Positions 8,113 to 18,462 of a stretch of DNA of 18,699 nt are shown here, one piece after another. Source of the DNA: Rhizopus sp. PT2906 (lineage: Eukaryota; Mucoromycota; Mucoromycetes; Mucorales; Rhizopodaceae); NCBI GenBank assembly GCA_025529335.1, contig JAMYHX010000664.1:1-18699 (forward strand). Direction: 5' to 3'. The notes beneath the pieces are model-generated. The model was not told the DNA's origin. It worked only from the letters and a program-made list of their open reading frames with translations, and ran no database searches. Every line of letters begins with the position of its first letter. Within the stretch, counting starts at the first letter, position 1. Made by a program: the position numbers and the translations under genes.

Positions 8113-9611
8113 TGACCAACATATCAGTAACATTATTTAATGCTACCGGGCTCCCAAAACAAGCTATATATCCCATACTAAAGATTGCTGAAAATTCGTC
8201 GCTCCTTTATATCACAGAAACTTGGCTTCTGGCACCAAACAAATACCTCACTACATGGAAACAGTCTCATACTTACGGTCAACCGATTAATTCAATCCAC
8301 TATAGAAACCGTGACCATCCTAGTATTGCCCTTTTGATCAATCCTACTTTTAAACAACATATTTACCATATCCAACATGAAAACCCTACATTAGCTAAGT
8401 ACTATATGCGGACGATGCAGTTCTTATTGCTGATGCCGATTCAATGCAGTCCCTCCTTTCCAAATGCGAAGAGCACAGCCTCTCTTTAGGCTAACGATGG
8501 AACCCTAAAAAGTGCGTCGTTGTTGATCCTAGCCCTACACGTCAAAAATACTATCTCTACAATAGTGAACTACCCAACGAAGATTACTTCCCATACCTTG
8601 GTGTTCCTATAAAATCCAGTGGTATTGTTGACAAAGCAGCACTCTCATAGCAAAACATCAACAAAGCACTTGGAACGTGAAACAACTTATTATCCTTGGT
8701 GTCAACAAAATGGGCTTGTTTATCTCCTTTCAACATGTTTCTATGCCCAGATAGTCCGACCACAACTGGAATATGGTCTATCAATTACAACCTTCAATCT
8801 ACGAGCAATTCAATCTCTCGAAAATTGCTAGAACCAATGCACTCGTCATATTTTCAGCGGATGACCTTTCACCTCTACCAAGGTAATGCTACACTTAACA
8901 AACTTACCAAACATGAAGGATCATATTTCCATACTTTAAGGACAATTCCTTTTTAGAACCTCCTTCCTACTAGACGATGCATTACTAGCAAAATTGCTAC
9001 CATACATGCAATCACACCGTATCTTAAAGTGATCTCAACTATCCAAATCACCTTTATGGACATCCATCAGCAACGAACATTTTGAAACTATGTCACACAG
9101 TAACTTTACTAGAAAACGAAGACAGTTCTTGATTGACAACTACCGTTCGAAACTCCAAGAAGAACATTCTAAACTCCTGTCCTACTACCGTAATGATTTA
9201 ACTGTTGACCCCATTCTTCGGATACCAATGACAAGAAGTGAACGGTCTCGTTGTGTGAGATGGCGACTTGGCTGATTGCCTCTTGGTAAACCCCAAGCCT
9301 ACCCCTTTCATCCATGAACTTTTTTACGCCAGCATAGTTTTTCTTGTTTAGATATGCACAACCGCCTCCAGATGCCCAAATCTATTGACGATCCACTTTC
9401 TTATCTTTTGAACCTCTTACCACCAACACTCCTTACCAAAAAAGCGAGGAAATCAATCGATGCCTGGCTCATTCGTTGGCCTTCCATATGTGCAATATTA
9501 CTCGAAGTGAACTACTTAGCTCACGCTCAGTTCCCTGAAGCTTCAAACCATCTTAGTGAACCCTCTGTCAAACATCTTCGTTACATTCAGCAAAAATTTT
9601 CAGATAGTTAA
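8112..9611 (+). pseudogene. LINE ORF2 remnant: endonuclease N-terminus fused to reverse transcriptase C-terminal half
   Basis: ORF2 starts at ATG 8112, overlapping the ORF1 stop. The first about 95 codons resemble the N-terminus of an AP-type endonuclease (NATGLPKQ, YITETWL with the conserved Glu, IALLINP). Near 8395 the sequence jumps, in another frame, to LLYADDAVLIADAD. The YADD box (8405-8416) is the RT catalytic motif. Thumb and C-terminal segments follow with several stops and shifts (YLGVPIKSSG, YAQIVRPQLEYGLS), then a zinc-knuckle region near 9225-9370 (RCVRWRLG..., HSFSCLDMH) in which one expected Cys is Tyr. The last block ends with TAG at 9609-9611. Roughly half of a normal ORF2 is absent, so the copy is inactive. 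Confidence 0.75.
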
Positions 9612-9705
9612 CTATCATCTCTAATACATAATACTTTACATTTTCCCTTTAATCCCAAAAGGGTTTTTCATTCCTTTTATCACTGCGATCCGACCCGGGC
9701 AATAC

Positions 9706-9719
9706 AGCATGAAAATGCT
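9706..9719 (+). other. Small hairpin with GAAA loop in the LINE 3' UTR
   Basis: AGCAT-GAAA-ATGCT forms a perfect five-base-pair stem with a GNRA-type tetraloop, about 28 nt before the 3' end of the element. In several LINEs a 3' stem-loop is the recognition site for the element's own reverse transcriptase. A role here is inferred; the stem is short enough to be chance. Confidence 0.35.
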
Positions 9720-9747
9720 ATGTGCTCATCTATCATTAAAATTAATC

Positions 9748-9761
9748 GTAAGTCCAGCTAT
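9748..9761 (+). repeat. Right copy of the 14-nt target-site duplication
   Basis: Identical to 6873-6886. It marks the 3' boundary of the LINE after its tail ATTAAAATTAATC. Confidence 0.7.
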
Positions 9762-10099
9762 TGTATGTGCTAAATCACTATAGGACCATTTGAAGGCGAT
9801 TTGCACCAGCCAGCCACTATATTAACCTATTGTGGTATTCTAAAAATAATGAAGGGTTATGGATACAGCGATAAGTCGTATGCAAAAGTAATCAATTTCT
9901 TTTAATCAATTCAATCAAAAACGATAACTAAAAGCAATAGTTTTATTATTTTTTGTTATTCTACAACATCTTTTGCATTCGTATCTTTTTCTCCCTCCTT
10001 TTCCTTTTTAAAAACATTTTACTTTGAATAAACCCTTGAAGGAACAAAAGAAAACAATCATGATTTTTATTTGACTATTTCTTTTCTTTTCTTTTCGTT
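9762..10099. other. Intergenic, no gene seen
   Basis: Sequence between the LINE and the 3' end of the anillin-like gene. No open frame or family motif was found. I specifically looked on the minus strand for a lost first exon of the PRL phosphatase and did not see one. A/T-rich runs near 9960-10099 probably hold the 3' UTR of the minus-strand gene. Confidence 0.4.
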
Positions 10100-11732
10100 T
10101 TACCACAAAAATTTCGTAGGGATAAACATTGTCTTGTCGTGTCGATCGAATCGAGTAGCATTGAAGCAATCATCATATCTATACTCTTTTATCAACCCAG
10201 CTATAACTGTGAATGCGTCTTCCCATTCCTTTGAGCTTTTTGCATTATCAGGCAAAATATACATTCTATATTCAAGGACGTCACTAACAACTTCGCTTTC
10301 ATCCAACACATTTTCATTAAACTGTAAGGCAAGACCAAGGGATCCAACATCAACAAGACGCTCATCATCGTCAACAGGTGGATGGAATACACTTTGTATA
10401 GAACTGAGAGAGATTTCACAAACAGGTTTACGTCTCTAATATATATATATATATATTGGATCATGCCCCTTGTTTGATTATATATTTTGTTTTTTGTTTT
10501 TTACCTCTTTGTACTCAAAATCATACAACATAAAGCAAGAAGGAGTTAGTCTAGCCCAGTAACGAGTCCATCTCTAAGGAAAGCATGAATATAAAAGACC
10601 ACGCCATACATATATGTTACTTACCGGAATGATCTTTCCTTTTGTGTAAACAGTGATATACCCTTCATACAGTTGACTATCATCTAATAAGGTCATAACA
10701 TTCGGACTGATAAAGGTTCCATAAACAACAAGAACTTGATATTGACCGTCATCAGCTTCATTATTCTTCAACATAATTCGCTCAATTTTCTTTTCCTTTG
10801 GATTTAAACCGACATGAAAATCAAACGATCCAAGGCAAATCTCTGGTTTTTTAAAATGTGAACTGATGGATCCTAGGAGAGACTTTGTCCTTGAAGTGAT
10901 TGAGAGTGTAATCTGTGATTCCTTGTAGAGATCACTATTCAAAAAGAAAAAAGGATGAGTTGATTATAAGATAATGCAGTAAATGCCATACATTATATAA
11001 GTCTCATCCAGTGTCGCTTTAGTCCCGACCTTGCCACACCTTTGACTTTGGATATAAGAACCATAAAATGCTTCATCATTCATTGTGATTTTTGGTTTAA
11101 TATAGCATGCTATCCGAATGTTATAAACAAGGGTTCACAAAATGATCATAGAGAGGCTACTTACGCTTTGATGTGTAAGAATTGCTCAATTCCAAAACTA
11201 ATCTATTTACTTTAGTGCTTGTAAATAGATGACTCTATATTGTCAATTACCTCTTATATAAAAGCTTCCCTTCGCTTTAGGCTTTTGACGGTGACTGAGG
11301 TAATTAACCCTACTGAATAGATGAGTAACCAGATAAAACTATGTATGGTACTTACGCATTCATATAATGAGGTTTACGAAGCACAATAGACCTAGGATAG
11401 TTTGCCAATGGGTTGGACCTACCCACCTCGACTGATTCAGACACGATCCATTCATATTTATCTTCGGGTAGCTGATCCAATGTCTCGCACGGACCATTAT
11501 AGTGTATAATTGGCTCATTCGGCTGTTTACGCCTTGGATGCTGAATAAATGATTTAATTCTTTTCTTTGACAATGACAGTGAAGGCAAGAGTGATCTGTT
11601 GACTCTTTGAGTTAAACTACTACGACCAATGGTTGATGATCCGGCATCCTCTTCATCATCTTCCTTTAAATGTGGTTTATCCATAAGCAATGTATTGCTG
11701 GACTTTATCAGGACTGGATTACTAATCATCAT
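10100..11732 (-). CDS. Anillin-homology and PH domain protein (anillin/Mid2/Bud4-like)
   Basis: Seven exons in phase (11732-11356, 11294-11251, 11197-11165, 11109-10992, 10934-10625, 10573-10505, 10435-10100) give 428 aa. The N-terminal 125 residues are polar and basic. A C2-like beta-rich region follows (about 140-280; LELSNSY, QITLSITSRT, CLGSFDFHVGL), then a PH domain (about 282-400) starting GYITVYTKGK, with the core RWTRYWARL and SCFMLYDFEYKE split across exons. This order matches the anillin-homology plus PH tail of anillins and of the yeast septin-associated proteins Mid2 and Bud4. The tail binds membrane lipids and septins at the division site. The protein is much shorter than animal anillin, and no myosin- or actin-binding N-terminus is seen. 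The PH domain is the firmer call; the anillin assignment rests on domain order and weak motifs. Confidence 0.65.
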
Positions 11733-11841
11733 TCTATAATTATATAATAAAGAAAGAAAAGAAGAAAAGAAATATAAACTGTCCCTTTTTTTTGCATAAA
11801 TCCATCATTGGCGCCATAATGAAAAACTTCCGGAGCATTTT

Positions 11842-13127
11842 TTACAATTTTTTATTATTTTTTATATGGTCTTTATACCAAATAGGCTCTAACCTTTCCA
11901 ATTCAATAAGCTCTTTTTCAACCCTATTCATAATATCTTGTCTTATCTCTTTTACACTCATCAGTTTAGCTCCCTTTCCGATGCCAAGTAGTTTTTTGTC
12001 TTCATCCATGTTTTCTATGCTAGCAAGCATACTCTTCCTTGACCATACTTTAAACAACTGTTGTAAATATTCCTTATTTCTCTCTTGATACTCTGTAATA
12101 TTTTGAACTCGATCATCATCCCAATTGACATTCTCTGTCATTTGAAATTTTCCAACAACCTTGTCAGCATATCCCTTTACCAATTGCTCAAGGGGATTAT
12201 TGGGACCCTGATGCCATAATCTCTCTGTCACATCCAAATTGATCCACGATCCATTATTAATCCACTGATACACTCCATTCTTTTCTGGCTGCCATTGATA
12301 GATCGCTGGGTCATCAGTTTCTCCACTCACAACAATCGTCTTGGCTGTTTCCGCATCCTTCTCGTTTGCTGTAAATTGAGCAATATAAACTGGCCAGTAG
12401 ATAGGATAAGCTGCTTGAAAGAGTACCTGAGCATTATTTATCGTAAATTCAGCCATATTTGCGACGTTGACTTTGTGGCCTTCGAGCGCACTAGATGCTC
12501 TGTCACCAATGTCTTTCAAGGGGTCTACAGAGAAGGGTATCACCTCTATATCATCTTTTTCAATGAGATTCTTTGTAAAGGGCACAAGTGTCAATGGTTT
12601 TTTAGCTGGTTTCAAAAATGCGAGATAGCACATTGGATCCCACGTATGCCCTGGCCAAAAACAATCAAAGCCGATAGCTAGTGCTTGACGTGGTGGACCC
12701 AGAAGTGCTTGAATTGTCTTGCTAGGCTTTGTTTCTGTTAATTCTGGCTTAATGTCTGCTGAAATAGCCATATCATAATACCAGATAGGCACATAGGCCT
12801 TTCTTACTTGAAAAGATGATACAGTGTTGCCTACTTGAGGTAATTTTTTTGTAAACATCTATTTGATCAGGTTAAGCAAACGTAGGGTCAACACAAAGAG
12901 AACTATGCTATGCTTACACTCATCATCATTCTAAAAAGACCAAAGAAAGCATGTTGGTTCATGTAAGAGGCTATATTAATCACTTGTTCCAACTTGTCTT
13001 CTTGTAATTTGAAAGGTAGTGCACATATCTTATTTGGTTGTTTTATTTCAGTAGAATAATATCGGCCTGTTCTCGTCTGTAACACTGCTCTTCTCGCAGT
13101 AGTATTAGCAACACAAACTCGCAACAT
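11842..13127 (-). CDS. Predicted mitochondrial protein of unrecognised family
   Basis: Two exons (13127-12918 and 12858-11842), split by a 59-nt phase-0 intron, give 408 aa. The N-terminus is rich in Arg, Thr, Ala and Val, lacks acidic residues through residue 25, and ends in GRYYST, a pattern typical of a cleaved mitochondrial presequence. The mature part begins near ICALPFKL, followed by a segment with Gly, Phe and Met (AFFGLFRMMM), VRKAYVPIWYYDM and an aromatic stretch (AAYPIYWPVYIAQF). The C-terminal third is charged and probably helical. I do not recognise the family and see no catalytic motif or clear membrane helix. The LPF...VPIW pattern gives me the impression of a conserved fungal mitochondrial family without a known role, but I cannot confirm this. 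It lies 109 nt upstream of the anillin-like gene. Confidence 0.75.
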
Positions 13128-13296
13128 AAGAAAAAAAAAATAAAAAATAAATAAATAAAAGAATAATGTAAAAAGACGTCATGTTGTTCCAAAAATCTGC
13201 GGAGTCTCGATTACTGTCATTTTTTGGACAAGACACATCAACTGCGACAATGCAAAAAGTAAACATGGAGAAAAGATTGTTTATTTTTAAGTTTAT

Positions 13297-16186
13297 CTAT
13301 GAACGAAACGCTGTTTCAATAAAGTTACTAGGAATAAGCCCTGTTTGGATGATCTTTGCACTGACTTTATCTAATAAACTTGCTTCCCACCAGCCTTGTT
13401 CATCATCTCCCTTGGATATAATTCCAAGTAGATCACCTTGCTTGAATGATATTTCACCTTCATCAGCTCCCTCATAGTCATATAATGCGATAGCTATACA
13501 TAAAAATATATAAGTAATTTGATAATTTGATTAATGATTTACTTTACCAAAGTCTATAAATTGTTCTCTGCTTTCTGGTGGTATTGTTGACATGCCATTA
13601 TTATTTTTCTTCAAGTTGTAAAAATTTTGTACGAATCCTTCCCTTGAACGAACAGAAGCTAACGATGCTGAAGACCCTGATGATATCGTATCTGCATTAT
13701 TCACTGAGCGGCGTCGGTAATGCCCTAATTTGTTGCCATTTCTTAACATGCGTTCATGGATCATTTGCGCTGTAGGTGTATTCGAAGTTGACATGGATTT
13801 GGTTGGCATAACATCATTTAAACTATTTGCTTCCGATTTTGAAGAGGATGATAGAGAATTAAATGGGTCATACAAGTCTCCCAGATTGTTACTAGACATT
13901 GTTGAGGATGAATAAGACGTGTTGTTTGAATTTCTTGAAGGATTTATTTGTTGTGAAAGATTTCCTACATTATTATCAGCCGTGCTCATGAGTCGACTGG
14001 ACTGTGAGTCAAAATATGAGCTTCTCCGTCTGTCTTGCAACAGGCTAGGTGAGGATGCTGATGCAGTTGGCCTGATATTTGACTGTCTATAGTGGTTGCG
14101 GTGTGTAGTATCCAATTCTCGCAACATGTTGTCCAACTCTCTTGCTGCTGCGCCCTGCTCTATACCTGTTGTATCTTGACTTTCAGTGCTATCTGAGGAT
14201 ATTGTTCTTTTGATAGCATCTATAGATGATGGTTTGTACAGTGGCTTGTTATCCTCCTGTTGTTCTGTAGAGGGTCGCTCATCATTCAAGAATGAAACTC
14301 TTCGTCGTGTTGTATTCAGCCCTTTCTTTAGCAAAATAGAGGAGAATGACTCATCTCTCTTTAACTTTGCATCTGCAGCTTGCTTCCTATAGGTGTCTGC
14401 TAACTTACTAATCTTTTCGTCCGACGTAGATTGGTTGCCTTGCTCGACTTCTATAGGTTTGCTATTTTTCTCTTCCTTCGCCTTTGCGACTACTGGCGAT
14501 GCTTGGTCATTTTCCGTTGATTGAGACAATGGCTTGGAGTACATAATGTCTTCTTTTTCTTGACTTACGACAGTCTCTTTTTCCTCCTCTTTTATCTCGT
14601 TTTCTTCTTCTGATTCTGTTTCAGTTACGTATTCATACTCTTCACCATCATCACTATCATCAGATCCATACACTTCCATTTTTCCCACCATTAGAATCTT
14701 GGGACTATCTGTATCAAGTTCCTGTTCTACTAATGCCATTGCGTTATCAATAGATGTAGTGGTTACAGTCGTATGTTCAACGACAACTTTATCAGGCACT
14801 GGCTTAACTTCTGATTTTTTTTCTTCAACATTTTTCAGCGGCTCGTGATCCTCAGTGTCACTATGCTCTTCATGATCAATTGCATTATGAAATGTACTCT
14901 TCGTTTCTTCTCCCTTTCCAAGGTTTACTTCCTGATATGCATGGATCTTGATATAATCCATTGGTGCTGATACACGTTAGTTATTATACCATAAAGTGTT
15001 GATTTTATATACATACATGGAACGATATGAGTAGACCTGTTCGCATTCACAAAATCAGTAAGGTCTTGCATTACATCCACATCCTCTACTTTAACATTTA
15101 CTCTTTCATAAGCCTAATAACAACATTCAAAACCCATTATTATAGTCATTCTTTTAATGTTATTTACCTGTATTTCATTTTCTAAGCATCCGACCATGAG
15201 GTTTGTATAATTTGAAATATTTGTCTTGAAGAACTGTATTCTTTCTTGCTCCAGTCTTTCGAAAGTCTACAAAACAGGTAAATAAAGATATCTTGGTACT
15301 TTGCTTCCACCTACATCACACGTATTTTTCCATTCGTTGTTCCATTCTTCAACAATTTTGGTCAGATCATTTAATCCCTCATCATATACACTTTCTGTAG
15401 ATAATGTTAATAAACGTTAATTGATGAGTGTTTTACTTACTAAGTTTTTCTACAGTTGCCTGTGCTGTTTTGAATGCGGCCTGCTTTTCTTCCTCGGTTG
15501 ATTTTCCTTCCACAAGAATATTTGCTTTTTCAATTTCTTGATTATGTCGCTTATGTGCCTACAATAGTGTTAAGAGACAAAGTGTGTGATATCGAATGCA
15601 CTTACCCTGCGCACAAAGTGAACTTGAAGCTGTCTATTATTGTACAGCTTTTGAATGGAACTCTGAAGCTATAGGTAAGAATAAGAATATGTGTGTGTGA
15701 CAGGCAAAAAGATAAACTCACCTCCTTTCTGACAGCCTTTTGTTTATTGATAAGTTTCGCCAGTGGTGTGGCAATACCATCGCGTAAATGACATGATAGT
15801 TGTATATGCGATTCCGCAATTGATTGGAATTCGACTTGCATCGTGTCTAATGCTACTTTAGTTTTACCATTTTCTGTAGACGATGCCTTTTGTTTTTGGG
15901 CAATTTGTAATAGTGTCTTTCCATACTCTTCTTCCAGTAGTGCTCTTTTACATAAATAAGCTGGGTGTGTGGAGTGTGGTATCAAATAATTTACCTTGCT
16001 TCATACGCATTTTTTAGCCTTTCACAAGTCTGTTTAGCACCACGCATACGTTCTAATAAAATAGTTATGCCATTCCTTTCAAGGCTCTCCTGCATGAACA
16101 GTCAGTTGCAACCTTGTTATGCCATACAAATAACGACGTACCCAAAAGTTATCTGAAAAGTGAGTAGTATTAGTATCTGTAGTCAT
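13297..16186 (-). CDS. F-BAR and SH3 domain protein (Cdc15/Hof1/Imp2-like)
   Basis: Ten exons in phase (16186-16142, 16089-15995, 15944-15722, 15668-15606, 15558-15441, 15394-15315, 15266-15168, 15113-15017, 14966-13548, 13493-13297) encode 811 aa. Residues about 10-270 form an F-BAR domain: FSDNFW, GITILLERMRGAKQTCERL, ARALLEEEYGKTLLQIA, and WNNEWKNTCDTFERLEQER. A long disordered, Ser-rich middle follows, with an acidic patch (DDSDDGEEYEYVTETESEE). A single C-terminal SH3 domain (about 746-811) carries ALYDYEG, GWWEA and GLIPSNFIE; its exon joins in frame only after the 54-nt intron at 13547-13494. F-BAR proteins of this shape (Cdc15, Imp2, Hof1) bridge membrane and actin ring during septation. 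Bzz1-type proteins carry two SH3 domains and are less likely. Exons 1-8 are small and separated by short introns. Confidence 0.85.
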
Positions 16187-16672
16187 GTTGTTCAAGAAAG
16201 AAGAAGAAATAGAGAAGTTGTGAAAAGGAAACAATTACTCTCCTTTCAACAAACAGCTTTGGTTATTGTTATTGTTATCTGACAAAAACGGAAATTGACT
16301 GTAAAATCAATACCAGCCTATGTAGCACACACGCACACATATACAGTAGCTGGCAGTTGGAAAAAATCTAATTGCCGGCTACAAAAAAAGTAATTGTCGG
16401 TTGCAAAAAATCAAATTGTTTGTCGTGCCTATAACAATACGTCCGTTGCCGGAGACGAGGATGAAAATGTGGTAATGTCCCGCCCATGGTATCTCTGGTG
16501 GAAGCAAAAATAACTATTCAACATATGATCACTCAAGCCCTACCCCCCAAAAAAAATTGAATTATCAGCACTTTTGAAGGTATAAGGGAAAAAGGGGATA
16601 CAAATCATTTTTTATTATACATATATTATTGACCAGATTAAGAAAAATTAAGCGCAACTCTTGGAGCAGTTA
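16187..16672. other. Promoter region of the F-BAR gene and flank of the mariner element
   Basis: No coding sequence is supported here. It holds the upstream region of the minus-strand F-BAR gene, a CA-rich run near 16326-16340, a three-copy 22-nt repeat, and AT-rich sequence up to the proposed left end of the mariner element at 16673. Confidence 0.45.
16353..16418 (+). repeat. Three imperfect tandem copies of a 22-nt unit
   Basis: Copies at 16353-16374, 16375-16396 and 16397-16418 each have a G/C-containing head (for example TCGGTTG), an A run of six or seven, and the tail AATTG. Copies 2 and 3 are closest. The unit is about two helical turns long, so it could place protein-binding sites on one face of the DNA upstream of the F-BAR gene; function is unknown. 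Confidence 0.6.
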
Positions 16673-18373
16673 CAGTCAAACCTATGAAAGGCAAAAATAA
16701 TTGGAGGAAATTTAAAAATAAATGTCACATGCTCAATTCTTTTTGTAATTTTGGCCAAGAATATTTGTCCATGCCAAGTAATTAAATTAGGCGGTTAAGT
16801 TACAATATTGTCCCTTTTCTTCTTTACTGAATTTTGTTATTTTTTTTTTCTACTAAAAACATTTTCTAAAAATGAGCACATTTTTTTATGAAGATGGGAC
16901 AAGACAACATTTATAATGAGCAAGGAGAAATCGTTTACGATCCGATGGAGGATGTTCTTACACAAATTGATGATCCGAATGTAATTCTTGAAACAATTAC
17001 TAGCCAGAAAACCTATTTAAGTGTTAAACGCCTGGAGAAAACTGTTAAAGAGTCTCCTCCTAAAAAGCAACCGAAGACTAAAGTACCAGATTTGGATAGA
17101 TCATACAAAAACTATAGCGACCTTACCAGAGAGACGTTTATAGATCGTAAGATTGAAAAGCCTGAAGAACGTGGGTTGGTGACTAAGGTTGCAAATGACC
17201 TAAATATTAATTATCGCACTGCGTTAAGATGGTGGAATAGCTATAAAGAAACAGAGGAGATTCCATATAAGAAATCCGAAGAAAACAGTGGCCCTAAAAG
17301 CTCGTTCACTACTAAACATAACGAGTATCTACAGGGTCTATTGGATAATGATCCTCAACTATTTTCGGATGATATTATGAAAAGCTTGACTGAACAATTT
17401 GAAGGCTTCACTATCTCAAAGTCGCAACTAAATAATCATTTACGTGATACAATGCTTATCACTATCAAGAAACCATTGTTTGAGCCTGAAATAAGAAATT
17501 CACCAGAAAACATGGAGACAAGATTTGAGTAGTTTATGAAATGGAAGGACTCTAATCTTGATTTTACAAAGAATTGTGTTTTCATTGATGGAGCCGGATT
17601 TCACATTAAAATGAGAAATAATTGGGCAAGATAAAAAAAGGATAGCCCTGCTATAGTAAAACGACCAAAAACTAGAGCGATAACACATACTATTATTGGT
17701 GCTATCCATTCATCTAGTGTTGTTCATGTTGTGATGAAAAAACCTCCACCAAGAAAAGAAAAGCAATCTATTAGTAAAAAGAGAAAAGCTAATAGTGGAA
17801 CAAAAAGAATTGTAGCTGAGGTTGATGTAGAGGATCCAGAGTTTGAAGATCCTACTGATAATAAACCAGTAGCAAAAGGCACGACTGCTGCGCATTTCGT
17901 TAAATTCATGAATGCGCTTCTTGATATAATGGACCTTGATGAAAATTTGAAGGGAAATTATATTGTAATGGATAACGCCTCAATTCATAAATCCAAGCCA
18001 ATGATACGAAAAATCGAACGTAGAGGTTATAAAGTGATGTACTTACCTCCGTACTCACCTGAATTGAATCCTATTGAACAGTTCTGGGGAGTAGTCAAAG
18101 GCAAAATGAAGCGTGATCGATTATTGGCTGAAGAAAATTTATCTGATCGAATTGCTGATGCCTGCAATGATGTCCTTATCAGCGACCTCTATGGTTTCTG
18201 TAATCACTCAAAACGTCAGATTATTAAATGTTATAAAAAAACACCATTCTAATATATATATATATACATTAAATAAACAATTATTTTTAAAACGGCAAAC
18301 ATATATGATTAACTCTAGCCCCAAATTTAACTACTTGATATGGACACTTTTTAGAGATTCATTTGGTCTACAG
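16673..18373 (+). mobile_element. Tc1/mariner-type DNA transposon, inactivated
   Basis: A 1.7-kb element carrying a DDE transposase. The ends are proposed from sequence only. The left begins CAGTCAAACCTATGAA after a TA dinucleotide (16671-16672). The right, read on the minus strand, begins CTGTAGACCAAATGAA after TA (18375-18374). Ten of these 16 positions agree, so the terminal repeats would be well diverged. TA target sites and this size fit Tc1/mariner elements. The transposase is assured; the exact ends are not. Confidence 0.5.
16888..18252 (+). pseudogene. Tc1/mariner DDE transposase with two in-frame stops
   Basis: A single frame of 454 codons plus the final stop runs from ATG 16888 to TAA 18250-18252, broken only by TAG at 17530-17532 and TAA at 17632-17634. 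The N-terminal region has a basic stretch and a helix-turn-helix-like segment (KVANDLNINYRTALRWWNSY). The catalytic triad is visible: Asp in CVFIDGAGFH, Asp in YIVMDNASIH, and Glu in SPELNPIEQFW, with 34 residues between the second Asp and the Glu (DD34E). These are the hallmarks of the Tc1/mariner superfamily, which moves by cut and paste into TA sites. The lack of frameshifts suggests fairly recent inactivation. An Ala/Thr/Lys-rich insert with many Lys (about 17731-17880) lies between the first and second Asp. Confidence 0.85.
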
Positions 18374-18462
18374 TATTTTGTGTTTAAAAAATATAATGCT
18401 TGGTGAAACTAAATCTGTTTCGTAGATCACTCCAATACAAACGTTTCAGAAGCGAGTATAAT

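Larger units (their letters stand above)
6887..9747 (+). mobile_element. Degraded, internally deleted non-LTR retrotransposon (LINE)
   Basis: A 2.86-kb element lies between two copies of GTAAGTCCAGCTAT. It has a short 5' leader (6887-6992), ORF1 with a CCHH-type zinc finger and coiled coil, and ORF2 with the start of an AP-endonuclease, a reverse transcriptase YADD box and a zinc-knuckle tail. Most of the endonuclease and the RT fingers/palm are missing. It ends in a short 3' UTR with a small hairpin and no poly(A). The layout recalls the L1-like elements of Mucorales (Grem-LINE1 group of Mucor centromeres). One isolated, decayed copy is no evidence for a centromere here. Confidence 0.8.

Noticed and set aside
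6887..9747. Centromere marker
   Set aside because: Related LINEs mark centromeres in Mucor, but this is a single decayed copy among ordinary genes.
6828..9787. ATAGGACCA as an alternative target-site duplication
   Set aside because: Only 9 nt, and it lies outside the longer perfect 14-nt repeat that abuts the element.
10071..10439. Plus-strand open frame of 122 codons
   Set aside because: Antisense to the last exon of the anillin/PH gene, which has clear splice sites and a PH domain.
12295..12681. Plus-strand open frame of 128 codons
   Set aside because: Shadow of the long exon of the mitochondrial-type gene; no start context or motif.
13181..13477. Plus-strand open frame of 98 codons
   Set aside because: Antisense to the SH3 exon, whose ALYDYEG and GWWEA motifs are unambiguous.
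17724..17909. Minus-strand open frame with a hydrophobic stretch
   Set aside because: Antisense to the transposase; hydrophobicity arises from its Lys/Glu-rich codons read backwards.
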